A stretch of DNA of 64,000 bases from Arthrobacter sp. B2a2-09 (GTDB lineage Bacteria; Actinomycetota; Actinomycetes; Actinomycetales; Micrococcaceae), in contig NZ_JAMXIC010000007.1 in the NCBI RefSeq assembly GCF_027587375.1, positions 62,001 to 126,000 of the forward strand, read 5' to 3'. The notes below the pieces were generated by a model. It did not search any database. It was not told the DNA's origin and saw only the letters and a program-made list of their open reading frames with translations. This document shows, one piece after another, positions 15,001 to 24,057 of this stretch. Position 1 is the stretch's first letter. The number at the start of each line of letters is the position of its first letter. A program made the position numbers and the translations under genes.

Positions 15001-17640
15001 ATGGGGCAAGTTTCGGGGGACGGTTCGAATGGCGAGGACGCGTCGTTGGCCGTTGGGCACAGCGACCCTCAAATCATGGCCATGGTGCGTGACGGCGATG
15101 CTTCCGCCTTCGATGTGCTGTTCCAGCGACATGTGGCAGCGGCCCAGTTTGTTGCCCGCGCCCAGACGGACAATGCCAGTGACGCCGACGACGTCGTGTC
15201 CGAGGCGTTTGCTTCGATTTTCCAAGCCCTCACTGAGGGCAAGGGACCGGACCAGTTCTTCCGCTCCTATCTCCTGACTGCCGTGCGGCGAATTGCCTAC
15301 GACCGGAACCGGAAGGCCAGGCGCACCCAGGTCGTGGGCGACGTTGACGCCTTGGATACCGTTGCCGTCGACGCGGACACCGTTCTAGACGCCTTTGAGT
15401 CCAACACCATGGCGAAGGCGTTCAAGTCGCTTCCGGAACGCTGGCAGGCGGCCCTCTGGCACGTCGACATCGAAGGCCTGAAACCTGCCGCCGCCGCACC
15501 CTTCATCGGATTGAGCCCCAACGGCGTCTCCTCGCTCGTGATCCGGGCGCGTGAGGGGCTTCGGCAGGCCTACTTGCAAAATCACATCAATGTGGCCAGC
15601 GACGACTCATGCGTTGAATTTTCGAGCCAGCTTGGAAAGTACGTCCGCGGCGGCCTGAAACGTGCGTCGCACGAAAAGGTCAAGGCCCACTTGGACGAGT
15701 GTCCGAAGTGCACGGCTGTGCTGGTGGAACTCAACGATGTCCAGGCAGGCATGAGGGCGCTTGTCTTCCCATTGGTGGTCGGGGTGGTCTTTACACCGGC
15801 AGTGACCGCCGGATTTTTCCCCGGATCCGTACTGCTGGAGGCGCTTCTTCCCGGAGGAGTTCTTCCGGAGCCATTCCTTCCCGAGCCGTTCCTTCCCAAG
15901 ACGCTCCGTCCAGGGAGGCTCCTTCCGCGAGGGGTCGAACCGGCCGCCGCCGGACTGGGGTCGGTGGGTGGATTTTGGACGATGGCAGTCGCCGCATTGG
16001 TCATGGGCGGCCTAGTGATTGGGGGCATCCTCGCGTGGCTGGGGCAGACCGGCCCGGCGCCACTCGCTGAAGCCGATGTTCCGAGTAGCGCGCCGTCGGT
16101 CCAACAATCCGTGCCGGAACGGCCCCCGACGGCACCGGCGGCACCCGCACCGAGCTCTGCGGCGACGGCGGACCCGTCCGCTATCGCGGCGCCGCAAGCT
16201 CTGGAGCCCGCGCCAATCGTGCCGGAAGCGGTTCCTATGCCGCAGGAGACGGTCAGGGTGGTTGATTCCGGAACCGTCATCACGAACCCCATTCGGCAGA
16301 CGGGTTCGTTGACCATCCACAAGTATGAGAAGCCGGCCACGCCGAGCAATCTGCCCAACGACGGAACGGCTTTGACCGCCGCGCAGTTGCAGGGACTGAC
16401 GCCGATGGCGGGGGTGACGTTCACGGTGCAGAAAGTGAACAACATTGACCTGACGACGAATGCGGGCTGGGCTGCGGCGGCGGCCCTGACTCCGGTCCAG
16501 GCCGCGGCGCAGGCGGCCACCCCCGGTTCCCCGGCGACGACGGACGGGACCGGGACGGCGACCCTGGGGAACCTTCCCTTGGGCGTGTACCTTGTGACGG
16601 AGACCGGCTACCCGGCCGGTGTTACTCCCACGGCCCCGTTTCTGGTGACACTCCCGATGAAGGACCCGGTCAGCGCGGGCTGGATGTATGACGTGCACGT
16701 CTACCCGAAGAACGCCGTGACCGGGGCCACGAAGAGCGTTAACGATGCCTCGGTCGTCAAGCTCGGCGACACAGTGCAGTGGACCATCACGTCCGATATC
16801 CCCAACGTCAGCCCGATCGACGGATACAGGATCGTCGACAAGCTCGATCCGAAGCTCACGTACACCAACTCGACCGTGGCGCTTTCCGACAACACCGCTC
16901 TGGCGTTGAACACGGATTACACCGTCGTGTACGACACGGCCACAAATACCCTCACGGTCGACTTCACCGCCAGCGGGCGCGCCATTCTGGCCGCCAACCC
17001 CACGGCCAAGGTCCTGGCCACGGTGAATTCCACCGTCAACACGGTCGGTGAGATCACGAACACGGCTCTCTTCTACCCGAACGCGGCCAGTTTCAACATC
17101 GCCCCGGGCCAGCCCGGCGGTCCGGTGGTCATGCCTCCCGTAAGCACCACCAAGTGGGGCAACATCGTTTTGCACAAGAAGGACTCCCAGAGCTCGGCAG
17201 CCCTCGCCGGTGCCGTTTTCTCGGTGTATCGGAGCCAGGCCGATGCCTTCGCCGGCACCAATGCGATCAGCGTCGCCGACGTGAACTCCTGGACCACCGA
17301 TGCCAGCGGCAATCTGGTGATCTCCGGACTGCGGTATTCCAACCGGGCCAACGGAACGGACGTCAGTCCGGGCCAGCCCGGTTACAAGTCGTACTGGCTG
17401 GTGGAGACCAAAGCTCCGGCCGGATACGCACTGCTCGCCCAGCCGGTTGAAACCGCGGTGACCAGTTCCGACCCGTCCGCCGTCACGGTCACGGTCGGCA
17501 ACGTCAAGCAGAACGCCGGATTCCAGTTGCCGTTCGCCGGCGCGGGAACCTGGGCCGTGCCCGCAGGCGGGATCCTCGTGCTGGCCGGTGCAAGCCTGTT
17601 CATGGTCACCGGCCGCCGGAAGCGCAACGAAGCAAAATAA
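15001..17640 (+). CDS. ECF sigma factor - zinc-finger - membrane - SpaA-type pilin fusion
   Basis: One uninterrupted 879-aa frame. Residues about 20-95 match sigma-70 region 2 and 135-200 region 4 (LPERWQAALWH, then LSPNGVSSLVIRAREGLRQAY). Residues 204-247 resemble a zinc-binding anti-sigma domain with H230-x3-C234-x2-C237. A Pro-rich basic linker of pentapeptide repeats (about 284-312) leads to a membrane helix (324-347) and a Pro/Ala spacer. A complete backbone pilin starts near 435, with W561-x3-V-x-V-Y-P-K570, E-box E802 (ETKAPAGY), LPFAG 843-847, a hydrophobic tail and RRKR. ATG at 15001 is preferred over TTG at 14980. Predicted topology is sigma inside, pilin outside. The LPXTG threonine is alanine. 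Likely a membrane-held sigma factor sensing pilus state (inference). Confidence 0.85.
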   Translation: MGQVSGDGSNGEDASLAVGHSDPQIMAMVRDGDASAFDVLFQRHVAAAQFVARAQTDNASDADDVVSEAFASIFQALTEGKGPDQFFRSYLLTAVRRIAYDRNRKARRTQVVGDVDALDTVAVDADTVLDAFESNTMAKAFKSLPERWQAALWHVDIEGLKPAAAAPFIGLSPNGVSSLVIRAREGLRQAYLQNHINVASDDSCVEFSSQLGKYVRGGLKRASHEKVKAHLDECPKCTAVLVELNDVQAGMRALVFPLVVGVVFTPAVTAGFFPGSVLLEALLPGGVLPEPFLPEPFLPKTLRPGRLLPRGVEPAAAGLGSVGGFWTMAVAALVMGGLVIGGILAWLGQTGPAPLAEADVPSSAPSVQQSVPERPPTAPAAPAPSSAATADPSAIAAPQALEPAPIVPEAVPMPQETVRVVDSGTVITNPIRQTGSLTIHKYEKPATPSNLPNDGTALTAAQLQGLTPMAGVTFTVQKVNNIDLTTNAGWAAAAALTPVQAAAQAATPGSPATTDGTGTATLGNLPLGVYLVTETGYPAGVTPTAPFLVTLPMKDPVSAGWMYDVHVYPKNAVTGATKSVNDASVVKLGDTVQWTITSDIPNVSPIDGYRIVDKLDPKLTYTNSTVALSDNTALALNTDYTVVYDTATNTLTVDFTASGRAILAANPTAKVLATVNSTVNTVGEITNTALFYPNAASFNIAPGQPGGPVVMPPVSTTKWGNIVLHKKDSQSSAALAGAVFSVYRSQADAFAGTNAISVADVNSWTTDASGNLVISGLRYSNRANGTDVSPGQPGYKSYWLVETKAPAGYALLAQPVETAVTSSDPSAVTVTVGNVKQNAGFQLPFAGAGTWAVPAGGILVLAGASLFMVTGRRKRNEAK

Positions 17641-17723
17641 GCACTCCGCGGGCGCCGAAGAATGACCCAGCCTCGCGCTCCGAAAATACTTTCCAATTTT
17701 CGCGTCACGATCCGCGAATAGCT

Positions 17724-17740
17724 CCCACTGTTTCAGTGGG
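17724..17740 (+). terminator. Short hairpin after the sigma-pilin gene
   Basis: CCCACTG and CAGTGGG form a perfect 7-bp stem with a TTT loop in the 213-bp gap before the adhesin gene; no long T-run follows. The same gap has an AT-rich inverted repeat, ATTCAA/TTGAAT, at 17761-17776, which could be a promoter or binding site for the adhesin-pilin genes. I see no convincing ECF -35/-10 pair. Confidence 0.4.
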
Positions 17741-17853
17741 TGGCCGTTTCTCCCCGGTTAATTCAAAAAATTGAATCTGTTTTCTGCGACACGAATCGCG
17801 GGAAGTGCGCACTTGAAGGCTAGAGACCACCTGCGTGCCTGCTCCCGAAAGTG

Positions 17854-20800
17854 ATGTCAGAAAAGCCCATGAAGCAATCCCTTCCAGCCAAGCTGCTGGC
17901 GATTCTCCTCACTGCCACGATATTTTCCTTTGGCCTGGGCAGCGCCCTGCCTTCACCCGTGTATGCGACGTCGCCGGGTAACCCGGGCGTGCCTCAGGCA
18001 GCTACGCCGGTTTTTACCGAGGACTTCAACAATCTTCTGGATACAACCTCGCTGGGGGCGAAGTCATACTCGGCGGCCGGGTCAACGACATACGTGAGTC
18101 AGACTGGCCAGACCTATACGGGATCGCCCAAATGGATCGACGGATACCGCTGCAACGGTATCATTCTGAACTACTCCAATTCGGCGGCTCCCTCTTGGGC
18201 TCTGTCCGGTACGAGTCCCTCGGACTCCGGCGTCAATGGTCGGTGCTCGAAGTCCGGCTGGTCTAACGGCTACCAGTTCCTGCGGATGCTGGCCTTGGCG
18301 ATGGGGCAGCAGTTCGCTCCTGGTTCGCCGTCGACCTACAACGTGGTGGGCTCCTACACGGAGTGTCAGTTTTTGATGTCCAACTACGACTGTGACGTCT
18401 TGCCGGTTGGCCCGAATGTCGCCACCGGTAGCGTCATGTTCAAAACCGCCCAGCCAATCGCGACGATCCCCGGTCACTACTACGCCTTCAGCATCAATAC
18501 CGCGTACATGAACTGCGGGATCCCGGGCGGTGACCCGGGATACCAATTCGCCACCGTTGATCCGTCCACCGGTGCGGTCATCAGCAACCTCGGTGCTCCG
18601 CTCAACGGCTGCTCGTCGACCAGCAGCCCGAACGTGAAGACCTACACACAGACAGTGATAAGCGATGTCGGCGGACCGTTCGGCACCGTCGCCAGGGCCG
18701 TGAACCTCGCTTCGATGACCACCAACCAGGCATTCCAGGCGACCGGCACCAGCATCGGCCTGGAAATGTACAACACGAACGGGGCCACCAACGGCAACAA
18801 CGGCGCGTTCAGCAACATCAAACTCGTGGACGCGACGCCTCAACTGGACAAGTCGTTCAGCCCGGCATTGATTGTTCCGGGTCAGACCTCGACGGTAACG
18901 CTGACGGTGACCAATACGAGCGAGCTGAACACGAAGAGCGACTGGAACATCACGGACACGCTACCTGCCGGCGTCGTGATCGCACAGGACCCCGCGATCG
19001 GTGGGACCTGTTCCCAGGTGGCGGGCGCCCCCTTCGTCAAAACAGGAGTTCCCGGATCAGGTGTCTTCACGGCCACGGGCGGAGATCTCGCTCAGGGCCA
19101 ATCGTCCTGCACCATCACGTTCAATGTGACGGCATCCGCGGAGGGGACATATGTCAACGGCCCCGCCAACATCGTGACCAACCTCAACCCTCCAGCGAAC
19201 GCCACCCTGACCGTTCGGTCACCCCGGATCACCCTGACCAAGGCCCTCGGCGCACCCCGGCAGGCGCCAACGGACCAGTTCACCGTCCAGCTACGCACGG
19301 GTGGCGCGGCCGGCACGGTGGTCAACAGCACCGCGAACTCGACCACGACCGGTGCGGGATCGTCAGTAACTGTGGGAACCGGCACCACAGGCGCCTACGC
19401 GGCCACGGCCGGAACAACGTACACCCTGACCGAAGCGGCCGCCGGAACGGCAAACGTTGCGTACTACGCCAGCACCATCACCTGTACGGACTCGTCCGGC
19501 TTGCAGCCCGGGTTGCCGAATGGCGGAACTTTCACCGGATCGCTGGCCATCACGCCGGTGGCCGGGGCGAACATTGCCTGTACCTTGTCAAACAGCGCAC
19601 TCGCAATGCCCATCATCAACGCAGCCAAGCAGGCAGGCGCGGTCACCGGTCCGGATACGAACGGCAACTATGTCGCCAACTACACCGTCACCGTCTCCAA
19701 CACCGGCTCTGCGGCCGGCACCTACGGTGCCCTGACCGACACCCCGGCGTTCGCCCCGAACCTGGCTGTCACGCGTGCTGCCTGGACAACGTCCGGGACC
19801 GGCGCTCCTGCCGGCGGCTCGTCCCCGACCCCCGGCCCATATTCGCTGGCCCAACCGGGAATCGCCATCGGCCCGGGAGTCACGCACAGCTTCAACCTCG
19901 CGGTGACGTTCCACTACACAAACACCAACCAGCCAACGGCCTGCGCCGGCCCCGGGACCGGCCTGTTCAACTCCATCTCCCTGCCGGGAGGCCAGGAACA
20001 AGGCCCGACGACGGACAACTCCGCCTGCGGTTCCCTCCTGCCCAATTTGGTGGCCTCCAAGAGCGTGGATCCGGCGGCCGGGACCATGGTCCAGACCGGG
20101 CAGGCTCTGACGTACACGCTGACCTTCGACAACACGAGCGGTACCGCCCCGGCCCCTGTCGGTTACACCGACTGGCTCGGGGACGTTCTGGATGCTTCTT
20201 CCTTTGTGGCCAACTCCATCAACACGACCACCACGGGAGGTGTCGCCCTCTCCGTGGCCGACACCTCCGCAGCGGCACCACCGACCCTGGCCATCACGGG
20301 CACCGTGGCTGCTGGCGCGAAGAGTGTTGTGACGTATCAGGTGAAGGTCAATAACGTTGGCAGCTTGGCTGATGGGTGGCTGGAGAACTACCTGACACCG
20401 TCGACGGTGCTGACGCCGCCGGAGTCCTGTCCTGCCGGGAATACCACGTGCACGATGAATCCGGTGGGTGCGTGGACGGTGGCCAAGTCGGCGTCCCCGG
20501 CGTCGGGGGTGTATGTGAATCCGGGCGATCCAAGTGCAAGCAGGGTGATCACGTATTCGGTGACTGCCACGAATTTCACCGCCAACCCGGTCACGGGTGT
20601 GGTGTTGAGCGATGACCTGGGCCAGGTGTTGAACAATGCCGTGTTCACTGCCGATCCGGTGAATGGCGGTCACCCTCTCTTGGATCCGGAGCCCGGTCCT
20701 GACAACAAGCTGGCCACGCTTCCGTTCACGCTGCCGGGCTATGGCACGGTGGTGCTGAGCTACTCGGTGACGGTCAAGCCGGACGCGTGGCTGGTGACGT

Positions 20801-21393
20801 TGAAGAACAGCGTTACCGGCAACGGGGCCGTCCCGCCGACACAATGCGTTACGGGCAGCACGGCACCGCTTGATCCGGCGTGTGTGACGGTGCATCCGAC
20901 GTCGGGGCATGTGTTCGTGCAGAAGACCGGGCCCGGGACTACCCGGGGTTCCACCAGCCCGTTGACCGGCTCGGTCTTCGAGATCCGCAATGACACGGCC
21001 GGGGCGATGGGGTCGACGGCGGCCGGGATGAACAGCCCCGTGCCCGGCTCGCCCGGGCTGATCGAGGTCAGGAATCTGGTTCCGGGAACGTACTGGCTGC
21101 TGGAGACCAAGGCCCCGGACGGGTACTCGTTGCTCGCGACGCCGGTGAAGTTCACCCTCGCCCCCAACGGCAGCATCACTGTGGACGCGGTCACCGCGGG
21201 CGGGGCGGTGACCGCGAACGGGTCGACGATCATCGTGACGGATGTGACGGCCGTGAAGCTGCCCACCGCGGGCGGCCCAGGAACGGCCGGCCTCTTCGGA
21301 GCGACCCTCTCAGGGCTCCTGCTCCTCATGATTTCCCTCGCCCTCATCATCTTCAGGCGAGCGAACAAGTCCCCACAAACCCAGACTCCTTAG
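17854..21393 (+). CDS. Large DUF11-repeat surface adhesin, probable pilus tip protein
   Basis: Secreted wall protein of about 1179 aa. A signal peptide (residues 1-40, ending near SPVYA) is followed by an N-terminal region of about 280 residues beginning PVFTEDFNN. At least four DUF11-type repeats follow, for example LDKSFSPALIVPGQTSTVTL and KSASPASGVYVNPG. A SpaA-type domain with E-box YWLLETKAPDGY precedes LPTAG (1136-1140), a hydrophobic helix and a basic tail. The order adhesin, backbone pilin, class C sortase matches known sortase pilus loci, where the largest protein is the tip. GTG 17851 and ATG 17869 are alternative starts. The sortase motif has Ala in place of Thr. Binding target is unknown. 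Confidence 0.8.
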   Translation: MSEKPMKQSLPAKLLAILLTATIFSFGLGSALPSPVYATSPGNPGVPQAATPVFTEDFNNLLDTTSLGAKSYSAAGSTTYVSQTGQTYTGSPKWIDGYRCNGIILNYSNSAAPSWALSGTSPSDSGVNGRCSKSGWSNGYQFLRMLALAMGQQFAPGSPSTYNVVGSYTECQFLMSNYDCDVLPVGPNVATGSVMFKTAQPIATIPGHYYAFSINTAYMNCGIPGGDPGYQFATVDPSTGAVISNLGAPLNGCSSTSSPNVKTYTQTVISDVGGPFGTVARAVNLASMTTNQAFQATGTSIGLEMYNTNGATNGNNGAFSNIKLVDATPQLDKSFSPALIVPGQTSTVTLTVTNTSELNTKSDWNITDTLPAGVVIAQDPAIGGTCSQVAGAPFVKTGVPGSGVFTATGGDLAQGQSSCTITFNVTASAEGTYVNGPANIVTNLNPPANATLTVRSPRITLTKALGAPRQAPTDQFTVQLRTGGAAGTVVNSTANSTTTGAGSSVTVGTGTTGAYAATAGTTYTLTEAAAGTANVAYYASTITCTDSSGLQPGLPNGGTFTGSLAITPVAGANIACTLSNSALAMPIINAAKQAGAVTGPDTNGNYVANYTVTVSNTGSAAGTYGALTDTPAFAPNLAVTRAAWTTSGTGAPAGGSSPTPGPYSLAQPGIAIGPGVTHSFNLAVTFHYTNTNQPTACAGPGTGLFNSISLPGGQEQGPTTDNSACGSLLPNLVASKSVDPAAGTMVQTGQALTYTLTFDNTSGTAPAPVGYTDWLGDVLDASSFVANSINTTTTGGVALSVADTSAAAPPTLAITGTVAAGAKSVVTYQVKVNNVGSLADGWLENYLTPSTVLTPPESCPAGNTTCTMNPVGAWTVAKSASPASGVYVNPGDPSASRVITYSVTATNFTANPVTGVVLSDDLGQVLNNAVFTADPVNGGHPLLDPEPGPDNKLATLPFTLPGYGTVVLSYSVTVKPDAWLVTLKNSVTGNGAVPPTQCVTGSTAPLDPACVTVHPTSGHVFVQKTGPGTTRGSTSPLTGSVFEIRNDTAGAMGSTAAGMNSPVPGSPGLIEVRNLVPGTYWLLETKAPDGYSLLATPVKFTLAPNGSITVDAVTAGGAVTANGSTIIVTDVTAVKLPTAGGPGTAGLFGATLSGLLLLMISLALIIFRRANKSPQTQTP

Positions 21394-21437
21394 CGCAGCT
21401 CGGCGCAAATCAATGGGGGAAACAAGAAAGGAACACG

Positions 21438-22925
21438 ATGAAATCATCGAAGGCGAGGCGCAGCGTAATAGCCTCCCTGGCCGCAATAGCCTCAGCAAGT
21501 ATGCTTGCCCTCGGAGCCGGAGGTGCACACGCGGCGAACACCGCGAACATCGATCCGTCAAAGACGGGGTCGTTGACCATCCACAAGTACGAGAAGCCGG
21601 CCACGCCGACCAACCTGCCTAGCGACGGAACGGCCCTGACCCCGGCCCAGACCGCGGGACTGACGCCGTTGGCGGGGGTGACGTTCACGGTGCAGAAGGT
21701 GAACAACATTGACCTGACGACCAATGCGGGCTGGGCTACGGCGGCTGCTCTCACTCCGGCCCAGGCCGCGGCGCAGGCGGCGAGCCCGGGCTCGACGGCC
21801 ACGACCGATGCAGCCGGGACGGCGACCCTGGCGGATCTTCCGCTGGGCCTGTATCTGGTGACGGAGACCGGTTACCCGGCCGGTGTGACTCCTTCGGCCC
21901 CGTTCCTGGTGACCCTTCCCATGACGGACCCCACCGGCGGGAACGGCTGGATGTACGACGTGAACGTCTACCCGAAGAACGCCGTGACGACAGCCACGAA
22001 GAGCGTTAACGATGCGTCCGCCGTCAAGCTCGGCGATACGGTGCAGTGGACCGTCACCTCCGACATTCCAAACGTCAGCCCGATCGACGGGTACAGAATC
22101 GTGGACAAGCTTGATTCGAAGCTGACGTACACCGACTCGACGGTGGCGCTTTCCAACGGGCACGTGCTGACGCAGGACGTGGACTACACCATGGTCTTTG
22201 ATACGGCCACGAACACCCTCACAGTCGATTTCAAACGTGCCGGCATGACCCCTAGCGGCCCGATGATCTTGGAAAGCTTCCCCACCGCGAAGGTCCTGGT
22301 GACGGTGAACACCACGGTGAACGCGGTCGGTGAGGTCACGAACACGGCCTTGGTCTACCCGAATGTGGCCAGCTTCGCGATCGCCGCGGGCCAGCCCAAC
22401 GGCCCGGCCGTGACCGCGCCGGTGATCACCAAGTGGGGCAACATCGTCCTGCACAAGAAGGATTCCCAGAGTTCGGCGGCCCTGGCCGGTGCCGTGTTCT
22501 CCGTGTATCCGACCCAGGCCGATGCGCTGGCCGGGACCAACGCGATCAGCGTCGGAGGTGCCAGTTCCTGGACCACCGATGCCAGCGGCAACCTGGTGAT
22601 CTCCGGCCTGCGCTATTCCAACTGGGCCAACGGGGCAACGGTGAGCCCGGGGCAGCCCGGTTACCAGTCGTACTGGCTGGTGGAGACCAAGGCCCCGGCC
22701 GGGTACGCGCTGCTTGCCGAGCCGGTCGAGACCGCGGTCACCGGCAACGATCCGTCGACCGTGACGGTGACGGTCGATAACATCCAAGTGAACGCCGCTG
22801 GATTCCAGCTGCCGCTCACCGGCGGCGTGGGAACCTGGGCCCTGACCGCGGGCGGGATCCTCGTGCTGGCAGGGGCGGGCCTGTTCACGGTCACCGGCCG
22901 CCGGAAGCGCAACGAAGCAAAATAA
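21438..22925 (+). CDS. Backbone pilin, SpaA/FimA type, LPLTG-anchored
   Basis: Major shaft subunit of a covalent pilus, 495 aa. A signal peptide ends near residue 32 (AHA/AN). The pilin motif W171-x3-V-x-V-Y-P-K180 supplies the lysine that joins subunits. E-box glutamate E416 in ETKAPAGY supports isopeptide bonds. LPLTG (458-462), a hydrophobic helix and RRKRNEAK form the sorting signal. AAAGGAAC precedes the ATG by few bases, and the gene starts 44 nt after the adhesin stop, so they are probably one operon. The sequence from residue 43 onward is nearly the same as the pilin half of the sigma fusion, and the identity continues 11 nt beyond the stop. Confidence 0.93.
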   Translation: MKSSKARRSVIASLAAIASASMLALGAGGAHAANTANIDPSKTGSLTIHKYEKPATPTNLPSDGTALTPAQTAGLTPLAGVTFTVQKVNNIDLTTNAGWATAAALTPAQAAAQAASPGSTATTDAAGTATLADLPLGLYLVTETGYPAGVTPSAPFLVTLPMTDPTGGNGWMYDVNVYPKNAVTTATKSVNDASAVKLGDTVQWTVTSDIPNVSPIDGYRIVDKLDSKLTYTDSTVALSNGHVLTQDVDYTMVFDTATNTLTVDFKRAGMTPSGPMILESFPTAKVLVTVNTTVNAVGEVTNTALVYPNVASFAIAAGQPNGPAVTAPVITKWGNIVLHKKDSQSSAALAGAVFSVYPTQADALAGTNAISVGGASSWTTDASGNLVISGLRYSNWANGATVSPGQPGYQSYWLVETKAPAGYALLAEPVETAVTGNDPSTVTVTVDNIQVNAAGFQLPLTGGVGTWALTAGGILVLAGAGLFTVTGRRKRNEAK

Positions 22926-22959
22926 GCACTCCGCGGTGACCTGCACCCCTTGATGCAGG

Positions 22960-22995
22960 GTATGGGGCATCCACCAACTGGTGGATGCCCCATAC
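22960..22995 (+). terminator. 16-bp perfect hairpin between pilin and sortase genes
   Basis: GTATGGGGCATCCACC (22960-22975) and its exact complement (22980-22995) enclose the loop AACT. No T-run follows. Its place between an abundant structural subunit and a catalytic enzyme suggests partial termination or 3'-end protection that lowers sortase relative to pilin. Confidence 0.7.
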
Positions 22996-23025
22996 TGCTC
23001 CCGTCCATCAAAGCAAGAGGCCCCA

Positions 23026-23985
23026 ATGACTCAGACCCTCGAGGAATTCATGGAGGGTTCCGAAACCGGACCGAAAGACCACCCCGGGCACCCTAAGACC
23101 CGCAGGGTGTTGCGTGGGCGCACAAGCATCCGGCGCGGCCGTATTGACCGGAGATTTGTCACGATGATGGTCATCGCGGCCATCGGGCTTGGCCTGGTCC
23201 TCTACCCCCAGGCAGCAGACTGGTTCAGCTCTATCTCGCACAACAGCAAACTTTCCGGCTACGCACAGGAAGTCGACCAGCTCGAACCTTCGGCCCGGAC
23301 GAAAGTGTTGGACCGGTCACGCGAATACAACTCCCGCATCCCCACCGGACAGCTGCGGGACCCCTACTCCGCTCACGCCCCCGCGACGGCTTTAGGCGGT
23401 CAACTGTCGGACTACCAAAGCCAGTTGAACGTAGCCAACGACGAGGTGATCGGAAGATTCCGCTACCCCTCCGTGAAAATCGACCTTCCGGTCTTCCACG
23501 GAACCAGCGAGGAGGTCCTGGCCAAGGGAGTCGGCCACCTCTACGGATCCTCCCTTCCCGTAGGTGGACCCGGAACGCACAGTGTGCTGACTTCGCACTC
23601 AGGAATCCCCAACGCGGAACTCTTCAACCCCCTCCACAGCGCGAAAACGGGTGACATCTTCTCCACCGAAGTCATGGACCACACCTTCCTGTACAAGGTG
23701 AACAAGATCGAGGTGGTCAAACCGGACGACATTTCCTCACTGAAAATCACCGCAAGCCAAGACTCCATCACCTTGATCACGTGCACCCCCATCGGAGTCA
23801 ACTCACACCGGCTCCTGGTCCACGCCTCCCGGATCGCAGACATCCCCAAAGAGGCCCCCGAACAGAAAACCCTGGCAGGACGCCAAACCAACATCGGATT
23901 CCCGTTCTGGGCGGTGTACTTCATCGGCGGACTGCTGGTGTTCTACCTGGCTTCCCGTGCGTGGGACCGCCGACCCAAGCGATGA
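23026..23985 (+). CDS. Class C (pilus-assembly) sortase
   Basis: Membrane transpeptidase that joins pilins through their pilin-motif lysines, 319 aa. An N-terminal membrane helix (about residues 45-65) and a C-terminal one (about 289-309) fit class C. The lid motif DPY is near residue 107. Catalytic residues are H191 in LTSHSG, C253 in TLITCTP and R262 in NSHRLLVHASR. The His context is S-H-S rather than the common G-H-R. ATG at 23026 is supported by AAGAGG; an upstream in-frame ATG at 22981 falls inside the hairpin. It is the only sortase in the window. Confidence 0.93.
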   Translation: MTQTLEEFMEGSETGPKDHPGHPKTRRVLRGRTSIRRGRIDRRFVTMMVIAAIGLGLVLYPQAADWFSSISHNSKLSGYAQEVDQLEPSARTKVLDRSREYNSRIPTGQLRDPYSAHAPATALGGQLSDYQSQLNVANDEVIGRFRYPSVKIDLPVFHGTSEEVLAKGVGHLYGSSLPVGGPGTHSVLTSHSGIPNAELFNPLHSAKTGDIFSTEVMDHTFLYKVNKIEVVKPDDISSLKITASQDSITLITCTPIGVNSHRLLVHASRIADIPKEAPEQKTLAGRQTNIGFPFWAVYFIGGLLVFYLASRAWDRRPKR

Positions 23986-24057
23986 GTAACAGCGCTCCGG
24001 GCACGCAAGGGCCTGAGGCGCGCCCACCCAAACGCTCCAAACAAGGAAGGCACCACA

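Noticed and set aside
15001..17640. Sigma-pilin fusion as a frameshift or assembly artefact
   Set aside because: The frame is open for 880 codons with a sensible Pro/Ala linker, membrane helix and full downstream pilin; two joined genes would be expected to leave a start, signal peptide or ribosome site before the pilin part, and none is seen. It is kept as real, pending expression data.
17761..17776. ATTCAA/TTGAAT inverted repeat as a terminator
   Set aside because: AT-rich, only six pairs and no T-run; more likely part of a promoter region, so it is mentioned only within the hairpin entry.
14977..17792. Shared CTGTT..CTG..ACAC motif upstream of the sigma fusion and adhesin as a sigma-factor promoter
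   Set aside because: The copies at 14977-14991 and 17777-17792 need an indel to align, and the first lies only 10 nt before the start codon, so they do not fit a common -35/-10 layout.
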